DNA of 64,000 nt from Pigmentiphaga litoralis (lineage in GTDB: Bacteria; Pseudomonadota; Gammaproteobacteria; Burkholderiales; Burkholderiaceae_B), in the NCBI RefSeq assembly GCF_014651835.1, contig NZ_BMXQ01000001.1:3260120-3324119 (forward strand). The letters run 5' to 3'. The first letter of the stretch is position 1; every line of letters begins with the position of its first letter. This document shows, one piece after another, positions 37,324 to 45,800 of this stretch. The position numbers were made by a program, and so were the translations under genes. The notes beneath the pieces are model-generated. The model was not told the DNA's origin. It made no database searches and worked only from the letters and a program-made list of their open reading frames with translations.

Positions 37324-38241
37324 GTGGACGAACTGAGCTGCCTGCGCATGTTTCTGGAGGTGGCGCGACGCAACAGCTTTTCGGGCGCCGCGCAGCACTT
37401 TGGCGTGTCACGCGCCACCAGCACCAAGCAGGTCGCCTGGCTGGAAAAATCATTCGGCGCCAAACTGCTGAACCGCACGACCAAACAACTTGGCCTGACG
37501 CGCGCCGGGCTGGAAGTCGTGGAGAACGGCAGCGCCCTGCTCCAGCAATACGATGAACTGCGTGAGTCCGTCAACAATCTGTCGGGCGACGTCTCCGGCA
37601 TCGTCCGCGTGGGCGTACCGCCGTCCTTTGGCACGCGGCGCCTGCTGCCGGTGATCCGCGACTTCTACGCCCGCTACCCCGACATCCAGATCGCGTTGAG
37701 CCTGCTCACCGTGCGCAAGCAGGAAACGTTTGTCGAACAGGGACTCGATGTCGGCATCATCATCGTGCCGGTGCTCAAGGACGCCAGCTACGTCGCCATC
37801 CCGCTGGCCGGCGCGCCGCAAGCCCTTGTCGCGTCACCCGCCTACCTGAAGCGCCACGGCCGCATCCGCACGCCCCAGGACCTGGTCGATCACAACTGCC
37901 TGGTCAACTGGAACAAGTCCCCCACCGGCATCTGGAACTTCACCGGCCCCGACGGCCCCGTGTCCGTCCGCGCGCACGGCTCCCTGCGATCCGACTTTGG
38001 CGACGCGCTCAAAGAGGCCGCGCTCGCCGGACTGGGCGTCTCCATGCACCCGTACTACATGATCGCCGAAGAGATCGAACAGGGTCTGCTCAAGGTGGTG
38101 CTGCCCGACTACGAACCGTCGGCCCTGGATGTCTATGCGATCCACTCGTCGCGCAAGAACATGCCGATGCGGGTGCAGCTGTTTGTTGAATTCCTGAAGG
38201 AATGGGCGAAAACGCCGAAGGCGTGGAGCAAGTCGGGGTAA
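37324..38241 (+). CDS. LysR-family transcriptional regulator
   Basis: 305 residues from a GTG at 37324 with AAGGAG upstream; an overlapping ATG at 37322 is out of frame. The helix-turn-helix lies at residues 15-60 (SFSGAAQHFGVSRATSTKQVAWLE in two blocks). The effector domain follows, with SPAYLKRHGRI near residue 175. The type with VPPSFGTRRLLPVI is common near aromatic or Bug genes. Divergent from the Bug gene at 36094-37131. A weak dyad, AAATT / AATTT with a 3-base spacer, sits at 37275-37287. Confidence 0.92.
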   Translation: MDELSCLRMFLEVARRNSFSGAAQHFGVSRATSTKQVAWLEKSFGAKLLNRTTKQLGLTRAGLEVVENGSALLQQYDELRESVNNLSGDVSGIVRVGVPPSFGTRRLLPVIRDFYARYPDIQIALSLLTVRKQETFVEQGLDVGIIIVPVLKDASYVAIPLAGAPQALVASPAYLKRHGRIRTPQDLVDHNCLVNWNKSPTGIWNFTGPDGPVSVRAHGSLRSDFGDALKEAALAGLGVSMHPYYMIAEEIEQGLLKVVLPDYEPSALDVYAIHSSRKNMPMRVQLFVEFLKEWAKTPKAWSKSG

Positions 38242-38336
38242 GCAGCAACGTCGCCCGGACTGGGTAAAGCGCCAGCCCGCCGATACCGCCGATAGCGGCT
38301 CCGAAGTGCGATTCTCCGGCTCGACAACTTTATGTA

Positions 38337-38360
38337 TGTTGGTATACCATCATACCAACA
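38337..38360. promoter_or_regulatory. 9-6-9 palindrome, likely GntR operator
   Basis: Perfect inverted repeat with arms TGTTGGTAT and ATACCAACA and a 6-base spacer, 98 bases before the Bug start at 38459. The left half also contains GGTATACC, itself self-complementary. TGGTATACCA-like dyads are typical targets of FadR/FCD-type GntR repressors, and such a regulator is encoded in the same cluster (40933-41622). Confidence 0.75.
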
Positions 38361-38458
38361 GATCATTTTCCACCCGGTGCCGCACGCGCAGAGACCGCGT
38401 GCGCCCTCGGTCCGCCAGCTCTCTGGCGCCTCATGACACTCCACAGTAGAAGGACACC

Positions 38459-39463
38459 ATGACCCATTTCGCCACCCTTCCCGCCCGCCCGTCGCGCCGC
38501 CTCGCCCTCATGGCAGTGGCCGCCATGTTCGCAAGCGCCACGCCGTTCATGGCGCATGCCGCGTACCCCGACAAGACCATCACGCTGGTCGTGCCCTTCG
38601 CGCCGGGTGGCAGCTCGGACATCATTGCGCGCAACATTGCGCCTGCGCTGAGCGCCAAGCTGGGGCAGACCATCGTGGTCGAGAACGTTGCGGGCGCGGG
38701 CGGCATGCTGGGCACGCAGCGCGCGGTGCGCGCCTCGGCCGATGGCTACACGATCCTGTTGGGGTCGGGATCCGAGATCCTGATCAACAAGCTCATCAAT
38801 CCGGCGGTGGGCTATGACGGCATGAAGGATCTGGCGCCGGCCGTGTTCATCGGCACGGGTCCGATGGTGCTGCTGGGCAAGCCGACCCTGGCCGCCAGGA
38901 CGGTGCCGGAACTGCTGCAGCTGGCGCGCGCGGAGCCAGGCAAGCTGAGCTATGCGTCGGCCGGCAATGGCACGCCCATGCATGTGGCCGGCGAGCTGCT
39001 CAAGATGCGCGCCAAGATCGACATGACGCATGTGCCCTATCGCGGCGCGGCGCCGGCGTTGGTGGACCTGTTGGGCGGGCAGATCGACCTGGGCGTGTCG
39101 ACGCTCAGCGCGGCGCAGGTCCATATCAAGTCGGGCAAGTTGAAGGCGCTGGCGGTGACCAGTGCCAAGCCGTCCGACCTGGCGCCCGGCATTCCGGCAA
39201 TGGGTCAGCAACCCGGGCTGGAAGGCTTCGACCTGGGTGTGTGGTTCGGGCTGTTCCTGCCGGTCAAGACGCCTGGCGACATCGTGCAGAAGGTGCAGGC
39301 CGCCTCGCAGGATGTGCTGCGCGATCCGACCATCCGCGAAAACCTGGCCGATCAGGGCATCACGGCATCGGGTGCGTCGGCCGACGAGCTGCGCACGTTC
39401 ATGGCGGCCGAGGTCGAGAAGTACCGGGCCGTCGTGAAGGCCGCCAACATCACCGCGGAATGA
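38459..39463 (+). CDS. Bug/TctC-family periplasmic substrate-binding receptor
   Basis: 334 residues with a signal peptide to about residue 31 (PFMAHAAYP). Motifs: VPFAPGGSSDIIARNIA, IVVENVAGAGGMLGTQR, ASADGYTILLG, HVPYRGAAPALVDLLGG. An AGAAGGA ribosome site is 4-5 bases upstream. First gene after the palindrome and the probable head of a catabolic cluster ending with the cystathionine-lyase-like gene. Confidence 0.92.
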   Translation: MTHFATLPARPSRRLALMAVAAMFASATPFMAHAAYPDKTITLVVPFAPGGSSDIIARNIAPALSAKLGQTIVVENVAGAGGMLGTQRAVRASADGYTILLGSGSEILINKLINPAVGYDGMKDLAPAVFIGTGPMVLLGKPTLAARTVPELLQLARAEPGKLSYASAGNGTPMHVAGELLKMRAKIDMTHVPYRGAAPALVDLLGGQIDLGVSTLSAAQVHIKSGKLKALAVTSAKPSDLAPGIPAMGQQPGLEGFDLGVWFGLFLPVKTPGDIVQKVQAASQDVLRDPTIRENLADQGITASGASADELRTFMAAEVEKYRAVVKAANITAE

Positions 39464-39508
39464 CGCCACGCGCGCACCGCTTCTTCCTTACTGTCTGACT
39501 GGAACGCC

Positions 39509-40096
39509 ATGACCCACGGAATTCGCAAGATCGTTACCTATACCGAAGACACCTTTATCGAAGGCGGCAAGGAAGCCCCTGTCCCGCTGCGCCTGTTCGC
39601 AGTCGCCGCCGTGCTCAAGAATCCCTGGGCCGGTGAAGGCTTCGTCGACGACCTGAAGCCGCAGATCCATGCGGTTGCCCCGATCCTGGGCGAGCAGATC
39701 ACCAACACGTTGCTGGGCCTGACGGGCGGCGGCGATGCGATCGAGGCGTATGGCAAGGCTGCGGTGGTGGGCAGCAATGGCGAGATCGAACATGCGTCGG
39801 CGCTGATCCACACGCTGCGCTTCGGCAACTTCTATCGCAAGGCCGTGGGCGCCAAAAGCTACCTGAGCTTTACCAATGTGCGCGGCGGCCCGAACTGCGC
39901 GATCTCGATCCCGATGATGCACAAGCACGATGAAGGCATGCGGTCGCACTATCTGACGCTGCAGTTCGCGATCAACGATGCCCCGGGACCGGATGAGATC
40001 GTGGTGGCGCTGGGCGCATCGATCGGCGGCCGGCCGCATCACCGCATTGGCGACCGCTATCAGGACCTGGCCGACCTGGGCAGCAATCATGCCTGA
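39509..40096 (+). CDS. DUF1185 / 'AA_synth' family protein
   Basis: 195 residues. The segments GIRKIVTYTEDTFIEGG, KAAVVGSNGEIEHASALIH and SLNVRGGPN-like KSYLSFTNVRGGPNC match the family described as peptide/amino acid synthesis protein (DUF1185). No catalytic residues are firmly known. It is set between the Bug gene and an alpha/beta hydrolase whose start overlaps its stop by eight bases, a combination often repeated in Bug-type clusters. Confidence 0.85.
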   Translation: MTHGIRKIVTYTEDTFIEGGKEAPVPLRLFAVAAVLKNPWAGEGFVDDLKPQIHAVAPILGEQITNTLLGLTGGGDAIEAYGKAAVVGSNGEIEHASALIHTLRFGNFYRKAVGAKSYLSFTNVRGGPNCAISIPMMHKHDEGMRSHYLTLQFAINDAPGPDEIVVALGASIGGRPHHRIGDRYQDLADLGSNHA

Positions 40097-40952
40097 ACGT
40101 CTTCCTGTCAAAGGCACGTTGCCGCAGACCGCCTGGCGCCGGACCGGACAAGGCGAGCCTGTCATTCTGATCCACGGCGTAGGCATGGCGCAGTCGGTGT
40201 GGCAGCCGCAGGTCGATGACCTGTCGCGCGACCACGAGGTCATCGTCTACGACATGCTGGGCCATGGCGACAGCACCTTGCCTGCGGAAGGGGCGACGCT
40301 GGCCGACTATGCCGCGCAGCTGGCGGACCTCATGGACCACCTGGGCATGGCTGCCGCGAACATCGTGGGTCATTCGATGGGCGCGCTGATCGCGCTTGAA
40401 TTTGCGTTGACGCGGCCCGAGCGCACCTTGCGTGTGGCGGCATTGAACGCCGTGTTCCAGCGCACGCCGGAACAACGCGCGGCGGTGCAGGCACGTGCGC
40501 AAGCCCTGACGCAGAGCGGCTTTGCGGCCACGATCGGGCCGACCATCGACCGGTGGTTCGGCACGCCGGTGCCGCCTGACCTGCGCAACGCGGCGGACCT
40601 GGTGGCCGGGCTGCTGACCCGGGTCAGCCCGACCGGTTACGCGCGCACCTATCGCCTGTTCGCCAGCAGCGATGCGGTGCATGCCAGCCGCTTGCCCACC
40701 CTGGCCATGCCTGCGCTGTTCCTGACCGGCGAATTCGATGCGAATTCCAGCCCGGCCATGTCGCACGCGATGGGCCAGCTGGCGCCGAATGCGGTGGTCA
40801 AGGTGCTGCCCGATGCCCGCCACATGATGAACCTGACGCATCCGGGCGATGTCAACGCCGCGTTGCGAACCTTCCTGGCCATGCCGCGAGACGTGGAATA
40901 CTTCGATATCGAATCGAAGAATCAGGAAGTCCATGACGATGTCAGTCCCTAA
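40089..40952 (+). CDS. alpha/beta-fold hydrolase
   Basis: 287 residues from the ATG at 40089. The oxyanion-type HG motif is ILIHGVGMAQSVW near residue 28, the nucleophile elbow GHSMGAL near residue 98, the acid GEFDANSSPA near 217 and the His DARHMMNL near 241, so the Ser-Asp-His triad is complete. Probably hydrolyses an ester, amide or lactone. Coupled by overlap to both neighbours. Confidence 0.92.
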   Translation: MPERLPVKGTLPQTAWRRTGQGEPVILIHGVGMAQSVWQPQVDDLSRDHEVIVYDMLGHGDSTLPAEGATLADYAAQLADLMDHLGMAAANIVGHSMGALIALEFALTRPERTLRVAALNAVFQRTPEQRAAVQARAQALTQSGFAATIGPTIDRWFGTPVPPDLRNAADLVAGLLTRVSPTGYARTYRLFASSDAVHASRLPTLAMPALFLTGEFDANSSPAMSHAMGQLAPNAVVKVLPDARHMMNLTHPGDVNAALRTFLAMPRDVEYFDIESKNQEVHDDVSP

Positions 40953-41622
40953 CGCCGCTTCCCTCAAGGTCGATCGCAGCGCCAAGACCTTGCGAGAGCT
41001 GTCGCTGGAGAAAATGCGCGACGCCATTCTCAACGATCACTTCAAGCCCGGCGAACGCCTGGTCGAGCGCACGCTGTGCGCGCAGCTGGACGTCAGCCGG
41101 TCGATCGTCCGGGAAGTGTTGCGGCACCTTGAAACCGAAGGCCTGGTCGAGTCGATTCCCTATCAGGGCCCGGTGGTCGCCCGGCTGGACAGCGGGCAGG
41201 CCGCGCAGATCTACGAGATCCGCGCGCTGCTCGAAGGCCACGCGGCGCGTCTCTGCGCCGAGAAAGCCAGCGATGACATGATTGCAAGATTGAGCGAGCT
41301 CAATGATCACATCCATGCCGCGTTCGGCCGCAACGACTTTGCCCAAGTCATGGCGCGCACCGCCGACTTCTATGAGGCCATGTTCGCGGGCAGCGGCATG
41401 ACCGTGGCGTGGGGCGTCGTCCAGTCGCTCAATGCCCGCATCAACCGCCTGCGCGCCGTGACCATATCGTCCGCCGGCCGCCGGGCCGACGCCGCCGCCG
41501 AAATGGCAAAGCTGGTCAAGGCCCTGAAAGACCGGGATCCGGACGCGGCGCAAGAGGCGTCCCAGGCCCATGTCCGTCATGTGGCGGCGATTGCAGCCAA
41601 ACGCCTGGCCGAGTTGGGTTAA
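40933..41622 (+). CDS. GntR-family regulator with FCD domain
   Basis: 229 residues from the ATG at 40933, overlapping the previous gene by 20 bases. Winged helix-turn-helix at residues ~17-80 (LVERTLCAQLDVSRSIVREVLRHLE in two blocks), then an all-helical FCD ligand domain beginning IYEIRALLEGHAARL. One usual metal-binding position reads DFYEAM rather than DFHxxL, so metal coordination may be altered. Likely represses the cluster through the palindrome at 38337-38360. Confidence 0.92.
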   Translation: MTMSVPNAASLKVDRSAKTLRELSLEKMRDAILNDHFKPGERLVERTLCAQLDVSRSIVREVLRHLETEGLVESIPYQGPVVARLDSGQAAQIYEIRALLEGHAARLCAEKASDDMIARLSELNDHIHAAFGRNDFAQVMARTADFYEAMFAGSGMTVAWGVVQSLNARINRLRAVTISSAGRRADAAAEMAKLVKALKDRDPDAAQEASQAHVRHVAAIAAKRLAELG

Positions 41623-41684
41623 CGTTGCAGACTGCCAGACCGGCTCCCTGGGCCGGCGAACGACATTCAAGGAACGCCATCGAT

Positions 41685-42944
41685 ATGGACAAGACAGACA
41701 AGCAGGGCATCACCACCACCATCGTCCACCGCGACCGCCGCGTCGGCGTGGAATTCGGCGCGCTGCGCTCCCCCGTGCATATGTCGGTCCAGTATGGTTT
41801 CGAGAAAGTCGAAGACCTGATCGGCATGTTCCAGGGCACCAAGAAAGGCGCGTTCAACTACGCCCGGCAAGGCACGCCCACGTCGGCCATGCTCGAAGCG
41901 AAGATCAACGAGCTTGAAGAAGGTGTCGGCACCGTCTGTTTCGCCACCGGCATGGCCGCGATCACCGCCGTCTTCCTGACCTTGCTCAAGGCCGGGGATC
42001 ACATCGTTGCCAGCCAGCACGTCTTTGGCAACACCAACAGCCTGTTCGGCACGCTGCGCCAGTACGGCATCTCGGTCACCATGGACGACCTGACCGACGC
42101 ACAGCGCGTGGCCGATGCCATCACGCCGGCAACCCGCATGGTGTTCGTCGAGACCATCGCCAACCCCGGCACCCAGATCGTCGACCTCCAAGGCATCGGC
42201 GACATCTGCCGCGACAAGGGCCTGGTCTACGTGGTCGACAACACCATCACGTCGCCCGCCCTGTTCAAGCCCAAGCGCGTGGGCGCCACGCTGGTCATCA
42301 ACTCGTTGACCAAGACGCTGTCGGGCCACGGCGCCGCCTTGGGTGGCGCGGTCACCGACACCGGCTTGTTTGATTGGGCAAGCTATCCCAACATCTCCAA
42401 CACGTATCGGGACGTGGCGCCCGCGCAGCAAGGGCTGCAGCAGATCCGCAAGAAGGGGCTGCGCGACATGGGCGCATCGCTATCGTCCGAGCATGCGAAC
42501 CAGATTTCGATCGGCATGGAAACGTTGACGCTGCGCGTGCGCCAGAGCAGCGAGACCGCGCAGGCACTGGCTGAATACCTGGTATCGCATCCCGCCGTCG
42601 GCCGCGTGTCCTACCCCGGCTTGCCCGACCATCCGCAGCACGCCCGCGCCAAGGAATTGTTCCGCGCCAACGCCTGGCTACTGTCGTTCGAGCTGCGCGA
42701 CGCCAGCCAGACCGTGGCGTTCATGAATGATCTGACCATTCCGATCAAGGCGACAGGCCTGGGCGATACCCGCACGCTCGTCATTCCGGTCGCCGCCACG
42801 ATTTTCTGGGAAGCCGGCCCGGAAAAGCGCAAAGAGATGCATATTCCTGACGGCTTCATCCGCGTCTCGGTGGGCCTGGAAGAAGCGGAGGATCTGCTGG
42901 CGGACTTTGCGCGCTGCCTGGACAAGGTGGCTGGGAAGGGCTGA
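41685..42944 (+). CDS. PLP-dependent cystathionine gamma-lyase/synthase-family enzyme
   Basis: 419 residues from the ATG at 41685. The Lys that binds PLP is in NSLTKTLSGHG near residue 209; the strand before it (VYVVDNTITSPALFKP) supplies the Asp that contacts the pyridine ring; RQGTPTSAMLE near residue 64 is another family motif. Members act on sulfur amino acids (gamma-elimination or replacement) or O-acylated homoserines. Next to DUF1185 and a hydrolase, it suggests breakdown of a sulfur- or amino-acid conjugate, but the substrate is unknown. Confidence 0.9.
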   Translation: MDKTDKQGITTTIVHRDRRVGVEFGALRSPVHMSVQYGFEKVEDLIGMFQGTKKGAFNYARQGTPTSAMLEAKINELEEGVGTVCFATGMAAITAVFLTLLKAGDHIVASQHVFGNTNSLFGTLRQYGISVTMDDLTDAQRVADAITPATRMVFVETIANPGTQIVDLQGIGDICRDKGLVYVVDNTITSPALFKPKRVGATLVINSLTKTLSGHGAALGGAVTDTGLFDWASYPNISNTYRDVAPAQQGLQQIRKKGLRDMGASLSSEHANQISIGMETLTLRVRQSSETAQALAEYLVSHPAVGRVSYPGLPDHPQHARAKELFRANAWLLSFELRDASQTVAFMNDLTIPIKATGLGDTRTLVIPVAATIFWEAGPEKRKEMHIPDGFIRVSVGLEEAEDLLADFARCLDKVAGKG

Positions 42945-42951
42945 CTGCCGT

Positions 42952-43001
42952 CACGGGCCGCCCCCGTGCTGGGAGTCGTAGCGCGCTCCGGGCGCGACTC
43001 C
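42952..43001. repeat. two adjacent GC-rich hairpins
   Basis: CACGGG / CCCGTG with a 5-base loop, then GGAGTCG / CGACTCC around a 16-base interior that includes GCGC repeats. No T-tract follows either, so they look like REP-type extragenic structures or a weak end signal after the PLP-enzyme gene. Confidence 0.4.
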
Positions 43002-43038
43002 TGCTACACCTTGACCATTCCGTGTCCAGGAGGCCACC

Positions 43039-43722
43039 ATGTGCGGACGACTTGCCCAGTATCGCGACGCCGAACGCTATTTCGAGTTGCTGCGCGCCAA
43101 TCCGGCGGCGCCGTTTGCACCTTCCCCGTTTGCACCTACCGCCTTCGCGCATGCGCCGGTCTACAACGTGTCGCCGGGCACGCACCCGATGACCATCAAG
43201 GCGGGTGGCGATGGGCCCGAGGCGGCGGAGGCGCATTGGGGCTATCGCGGCCGCGCGCCGCGCATGTATGTGAACGCGCGTGTAGAAAGTGCTGCAACGT
43301 CGGGCTACTGGCGGCCCTTGTGGGAGCGCGGCCGCATTCTGGTGCCGGCCGATGGCTGGTTCGAATGGACAGGCGCCAAGCCGAACCGCCAGCCCCATTT
43401 CATCCATCGCGCCGATGACGAGCCGCTGCTGCTGGCGGCCATCTTGGGGGCGGACGGATTTGCCATCGTGACCAGTTCGGCGGATGCGGGGCTGCTGGAT
43501 GTGCATGACCGCCGCCCGGTGGCGTTGACGGCCGATGGCGCGCAGGCGTGGCTGTCGCCGGAGACGAGTTCGGAAGACGCGTTGCTGGTCACCGCGACCC
43601 AGGCCCTGGGCGAGGCGGCGTTTGCGTGGCATGCGGTGACGCGCGCCATGGGCAATGTGACCTATCAGGCGGCGGACGCCGTGGCCCCACTGGGCGAGGA
43701 CGCGCCGCAGCCGGCCGGCTGA
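43039..43722 (+). CDS. SRAP protein (HMCES/YedK-like abasic-site shield)
   Basis: 227 residues. The obligatory Cys2 begins MCGRLAQY. The other SRAP residues are present: Asn79 in YVNARVES, Glu109 in DGWFEWTG, and His156 in VHDRRPV. It forms a thiazolidine crosslink with abasic sites in single-stranded DNA. There are no LexA-box or SOS neighbours; it stands alone. Confidence 0.93.
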   Translation: MCGRLAQYRDAERYFELLRANPAAPFAPSPFAPTAFAHAPVYNVSPGTHPMTIKAGGDGPEAAEAHWGYRGRAPRMYVNARVESAATSGYWRPLWERGRILVPADGWFEWTGAKPNRQPHFIHRADDEPLLLAAILGADGFAIVTSSADAGLLDVHDRRPVALTADGAQAWLSPETSSEDALLVTATQALGEAAFAWHAVTRAMGNVTYQAADAVAPLGEDAPQPAG

Positions 43723-43734
43723 CTGACCGCCGGC

Positions 43735-43780
43735 AGTTGCCGGTTGCCAATCGCCCGTTGCCAGTTGCCACTTGCAACCT
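43735..43780. repeat. short direct repeats of a TTGCC motif
   Basis: The sequence after the SRAP stop repeats TTGCC units (GTTGCCGGTTGCC, then CGTTGCCAGTTGCC, then a degenerate ACTTGCAACC). It looks like slipped-strand expansion of a 6-7 base unit. No function is evident. Confidence 0.45.
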
Positions 43781-43889
43781 GTTGACGACATCCACTACAT
43801 ACATCACGTCATGATATACATGGCACAATGCCGGGCTGTGCCGGTTCGGGTCTCGACCGGCGTCGTCTCATTTTCTGCTGTCGCATCCC

Positions 43890-45062
43890 ATGTCTTTTTC
43901 CACCCTTTCCATTGCGTCCTGGTTGAGCGCCTGTGTGCCCGAACCGCTGCACGTGAGCCGCGCCGAGCGCCTTCGCGCGGTGCTGGGCGCCTTGATCGGC
44001 ATTGCCCTGACGGGCGTCATGTCGGTCTGGACGATGGGTGACCATGCCGATCTGCCCTTGCTGATTGCGCCGATGGGCGCGACGGCGGTCCTGCTGTTCG
44101 CGGCGCCCGCCAGCCCGCTGGCGCAGCCGTGGCCCATGATGGGCGGCAATCTGCTGGCCGCCGCAGTCGGGGTAACCTGCGCACGATGGATCCCGGTGCC
44201 GATTCTGGCAGCTGCGGTGGCAGTCGCGCTGGCGATCGGCTTGATGTTTGCGTGCCGGTGCCTGCACCCGCCGTCTGGCGCGGTGGCGCTGACCGCGGTC
44301 TTTGGCGGGCCGGGCATCAAGGCAGCCGGCTATGGTTTTGTTGTCATGCCGGTGGCGATCAACACCGCGATCCTGCTTGCATGTGCGATGCTCTTCCACT
44401 GGGCAACGCGTCATCGTTATCCTCACCATGCCAGTGTGCCGCATGCGTCACGCACCACCCGGTCGGGCGTGACCGAAGACGACATCGTGGCGGTGCTGGA
44501 TGACCGCGATGAATTGTTGACCATCGATGCGGACGACCTCGTCACCCTGGTGGATGAGGCTGAACAACGCGCTTATCGCCGTCGCGCCGCAAGCGCCGTG
44601 GGCACGACTGCCACCCCCTCCCCGCCTTTCCACGCCCATGCCGACATGACCTCGCGATCGCCCAAGCCCCTGAAGAAGTCCGATTTCGAAGTGCTCTCAG
44701 AATTCCGGCATCAGCTGCGCCGCTTCCTGCACTTTTCGGAAGAGGCCGTGCAGGCCGAAGGCATCACGCCGCTGCAGTACCTGTTGCTGCTGCATATCAA
44801 GGGCTTTCCAGGCCGCGAGTGGGCGACGGTGGGGGAGCTTGCCGAGCGGATGGTGTCGGTGCATCACGGCACCGTTGCGTTGGTGAATCGCTGCGTGGCG
44901 CTCGGCCTGGTGCGCCGCGAGCCCGCGCCGGAAGACAAACGCCAGGTGCGCATCCACCTGACGCCGCATGGCGAGACCGTGCTGCTGCGGCTTGCCGCGT
45001 TGCATCGCGAGGAATTGAAGACGACGTCCCGGCATTTCCAGCTGCCGTTCGACGAGAACTGA
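43890..45062 (+). CDS. HPP-family membrane protein fused to a MarR-type regulator
   Basis: 390 residues in one open frame. Residues ~30-180 are an HPP domain with four membrane segments and the motifs LIAPMGATAVLLFA and CLHPPSGAVALTAVFGG. Residues ~190-235 (VTEDDIVAVLDDRDELLTIDADDLVTLV, in two blocks) match the linker that normally leads into paired CBS domains. Instead of CBS domains, residues ~265-390 carry a MarR-like winged helix: SEFRHQLRRFLHFSEEAV, WATVGELAERMVS and the wing PEDKRQVRIHLTPHGETVL. An internal ATG at 44646 (MTSRSPKP) could give a soluble MarR protein. The join is unusual; natural fusion, coupled internal start or a base error are all possible. Confidence 0.85.
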   Translation: MSFSTLSIASWLSACVPEPLHVSRAERLRAVLGALIGIALTGVMSVWTMGDHADLPLLIAPMGATAVLLFAAPASPLAQPWPMMGGNLLAAAVGVTCARWIPVPILAAAVAVALAIGLMFACRCLHPPSGAVALTAVFGGPGIKAAGYGFVVMPVAINTAILLACAMLFHWATRHRYPHHASVPHASRTTRSGVTEDDIVAVLDDRDELLTIDADDLVTLVDEAEQRAYRRRAASAVGTTATPSPPFHAHADMTSRSPKPLKKSDFEVLSEFRHQLRRFLHFSEEAVQAEGITPLQYLLLLHIKGFPGREWATVGELAERMVSVHHGTVALVNRCVALGLVRREPAPEDKRQVRIHLTPHGETVLLRLAALHREELKTTSRHFQLPFDEN

Positions 45063-45065
45063 TAG

Positions 45066-45136
45066 CCCCCCTAGGCGCTTCGCGCCTCCCCCAGGGGCGA
45101 CACCTGCGGACCGGCAGAGCCGGATCCGCGGTGTCC
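45066..45136. repeat. REP-like extragenic hairpin pair / bidirectional end signal
   Basis: Two nested structures fill the gap between convergent genes. First, AGGCGC / GCGCCT with a TTC loop (45074-45088), flanked by GCCCC and GGGGC. Second, a long hairpin from GACACC (45100) to GGTGTC (45136) containing GCGGA/TCCGC and CCGGC/GCCGG with single-base bulges. This style of short structured repeat is common between genes in Alcaligenaceae; that is from memory. Confidence 0.6.
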
Positions 45137-45155
45137 TGTGTGGTGATGCCGTGCC

Positions 45156-45743
45156 TTATTTTTCCGTGGCTGTCTTTGCTAGCGCCTGATCGCCGATGGC
45201 GTAGAAGGTGCCGCCCGCGATGTAGTGCAGGCTTCTGAACGCGGGGCCTGCCGACTCGAATTCCCAGTGCCCGTTGCGGAACACGCGGGTGTCGGCCCAG
45301 GCGCCGACCACCTCGCCGATGAACAGATCGTAGGCCTGCTGATTGTGCGGCTCGGGCAATACCTTGCAGACCAGCCAGGCCGCGCACCCTTCGACCAGCG
45401 GGATCTCGAATCCGGGTGCGTTGAAGGTCGACACCCCGCAGCGCGCCAGTTTGTCGGGTGCGTCCGCCAGGCTGAGGTTGCCGACGTCGTAGGTCAGCTG
45501 CAGTTGCGCGAACGTCGGCACCTGCAACACGAAATGCCCGCTGGCGTCGACCAGCCCCCGCGTGCGCGTGGCCTTGTCCAGCACGACCGTGACCTTGGGG
45601 GGCGCGAAGTCCAACGCGCAGGCCCAGGCCGCGGACATGACGTCGTCGACACCGTCATGACGGGCGGAGACCAGCACGGTCGGACCGTGGTTGAGCAGCC
45701 GGTAGGCCTTGGGTAATTCGACGGGGGCGATGTGACTGTCCAT
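45156..45743 (-). CDS. flavin reductase-family protein
   Basis: 195 residues from the ATG at 45743, with AAAGGCA upstream; the frame is open a little further. The FMN-binding split-barrel pattern is seen in VLVSARHDGVDDVMSAAWA and KVTVVLDKATRTRGLV, followed by HFVLQVPTF. It transfers electrons from NAD(P)H to free flavin or acts as an FMN-binding oxidoreductase. No oxygenase partner is adjacent. Confidence 0.88.
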   Translation of the reverse strand: MDSHIAPVELPKAYRLLNHGPTVLVSARHDGVDDVMSAAWACALDFAPPKVTVVLDKATRTRGLVDASGHFVLQVPTFAQLQLTYDVGNLSLADAPDKLARCGVSTFNAPGFEIPLVEGCAAWLVCKVLPEPHNQQAYDLFIGEVVGAWADTRVFRNGHWEFESAGPAFRSLHYIAGGTFYAIGDQALAKTATEK

Positions 45744-45800
45744 GCGGTGCCTTTGCGTTGCGCGTTGCGTGCGATAGGCAAATGGTGCCACAGGGCAGGC

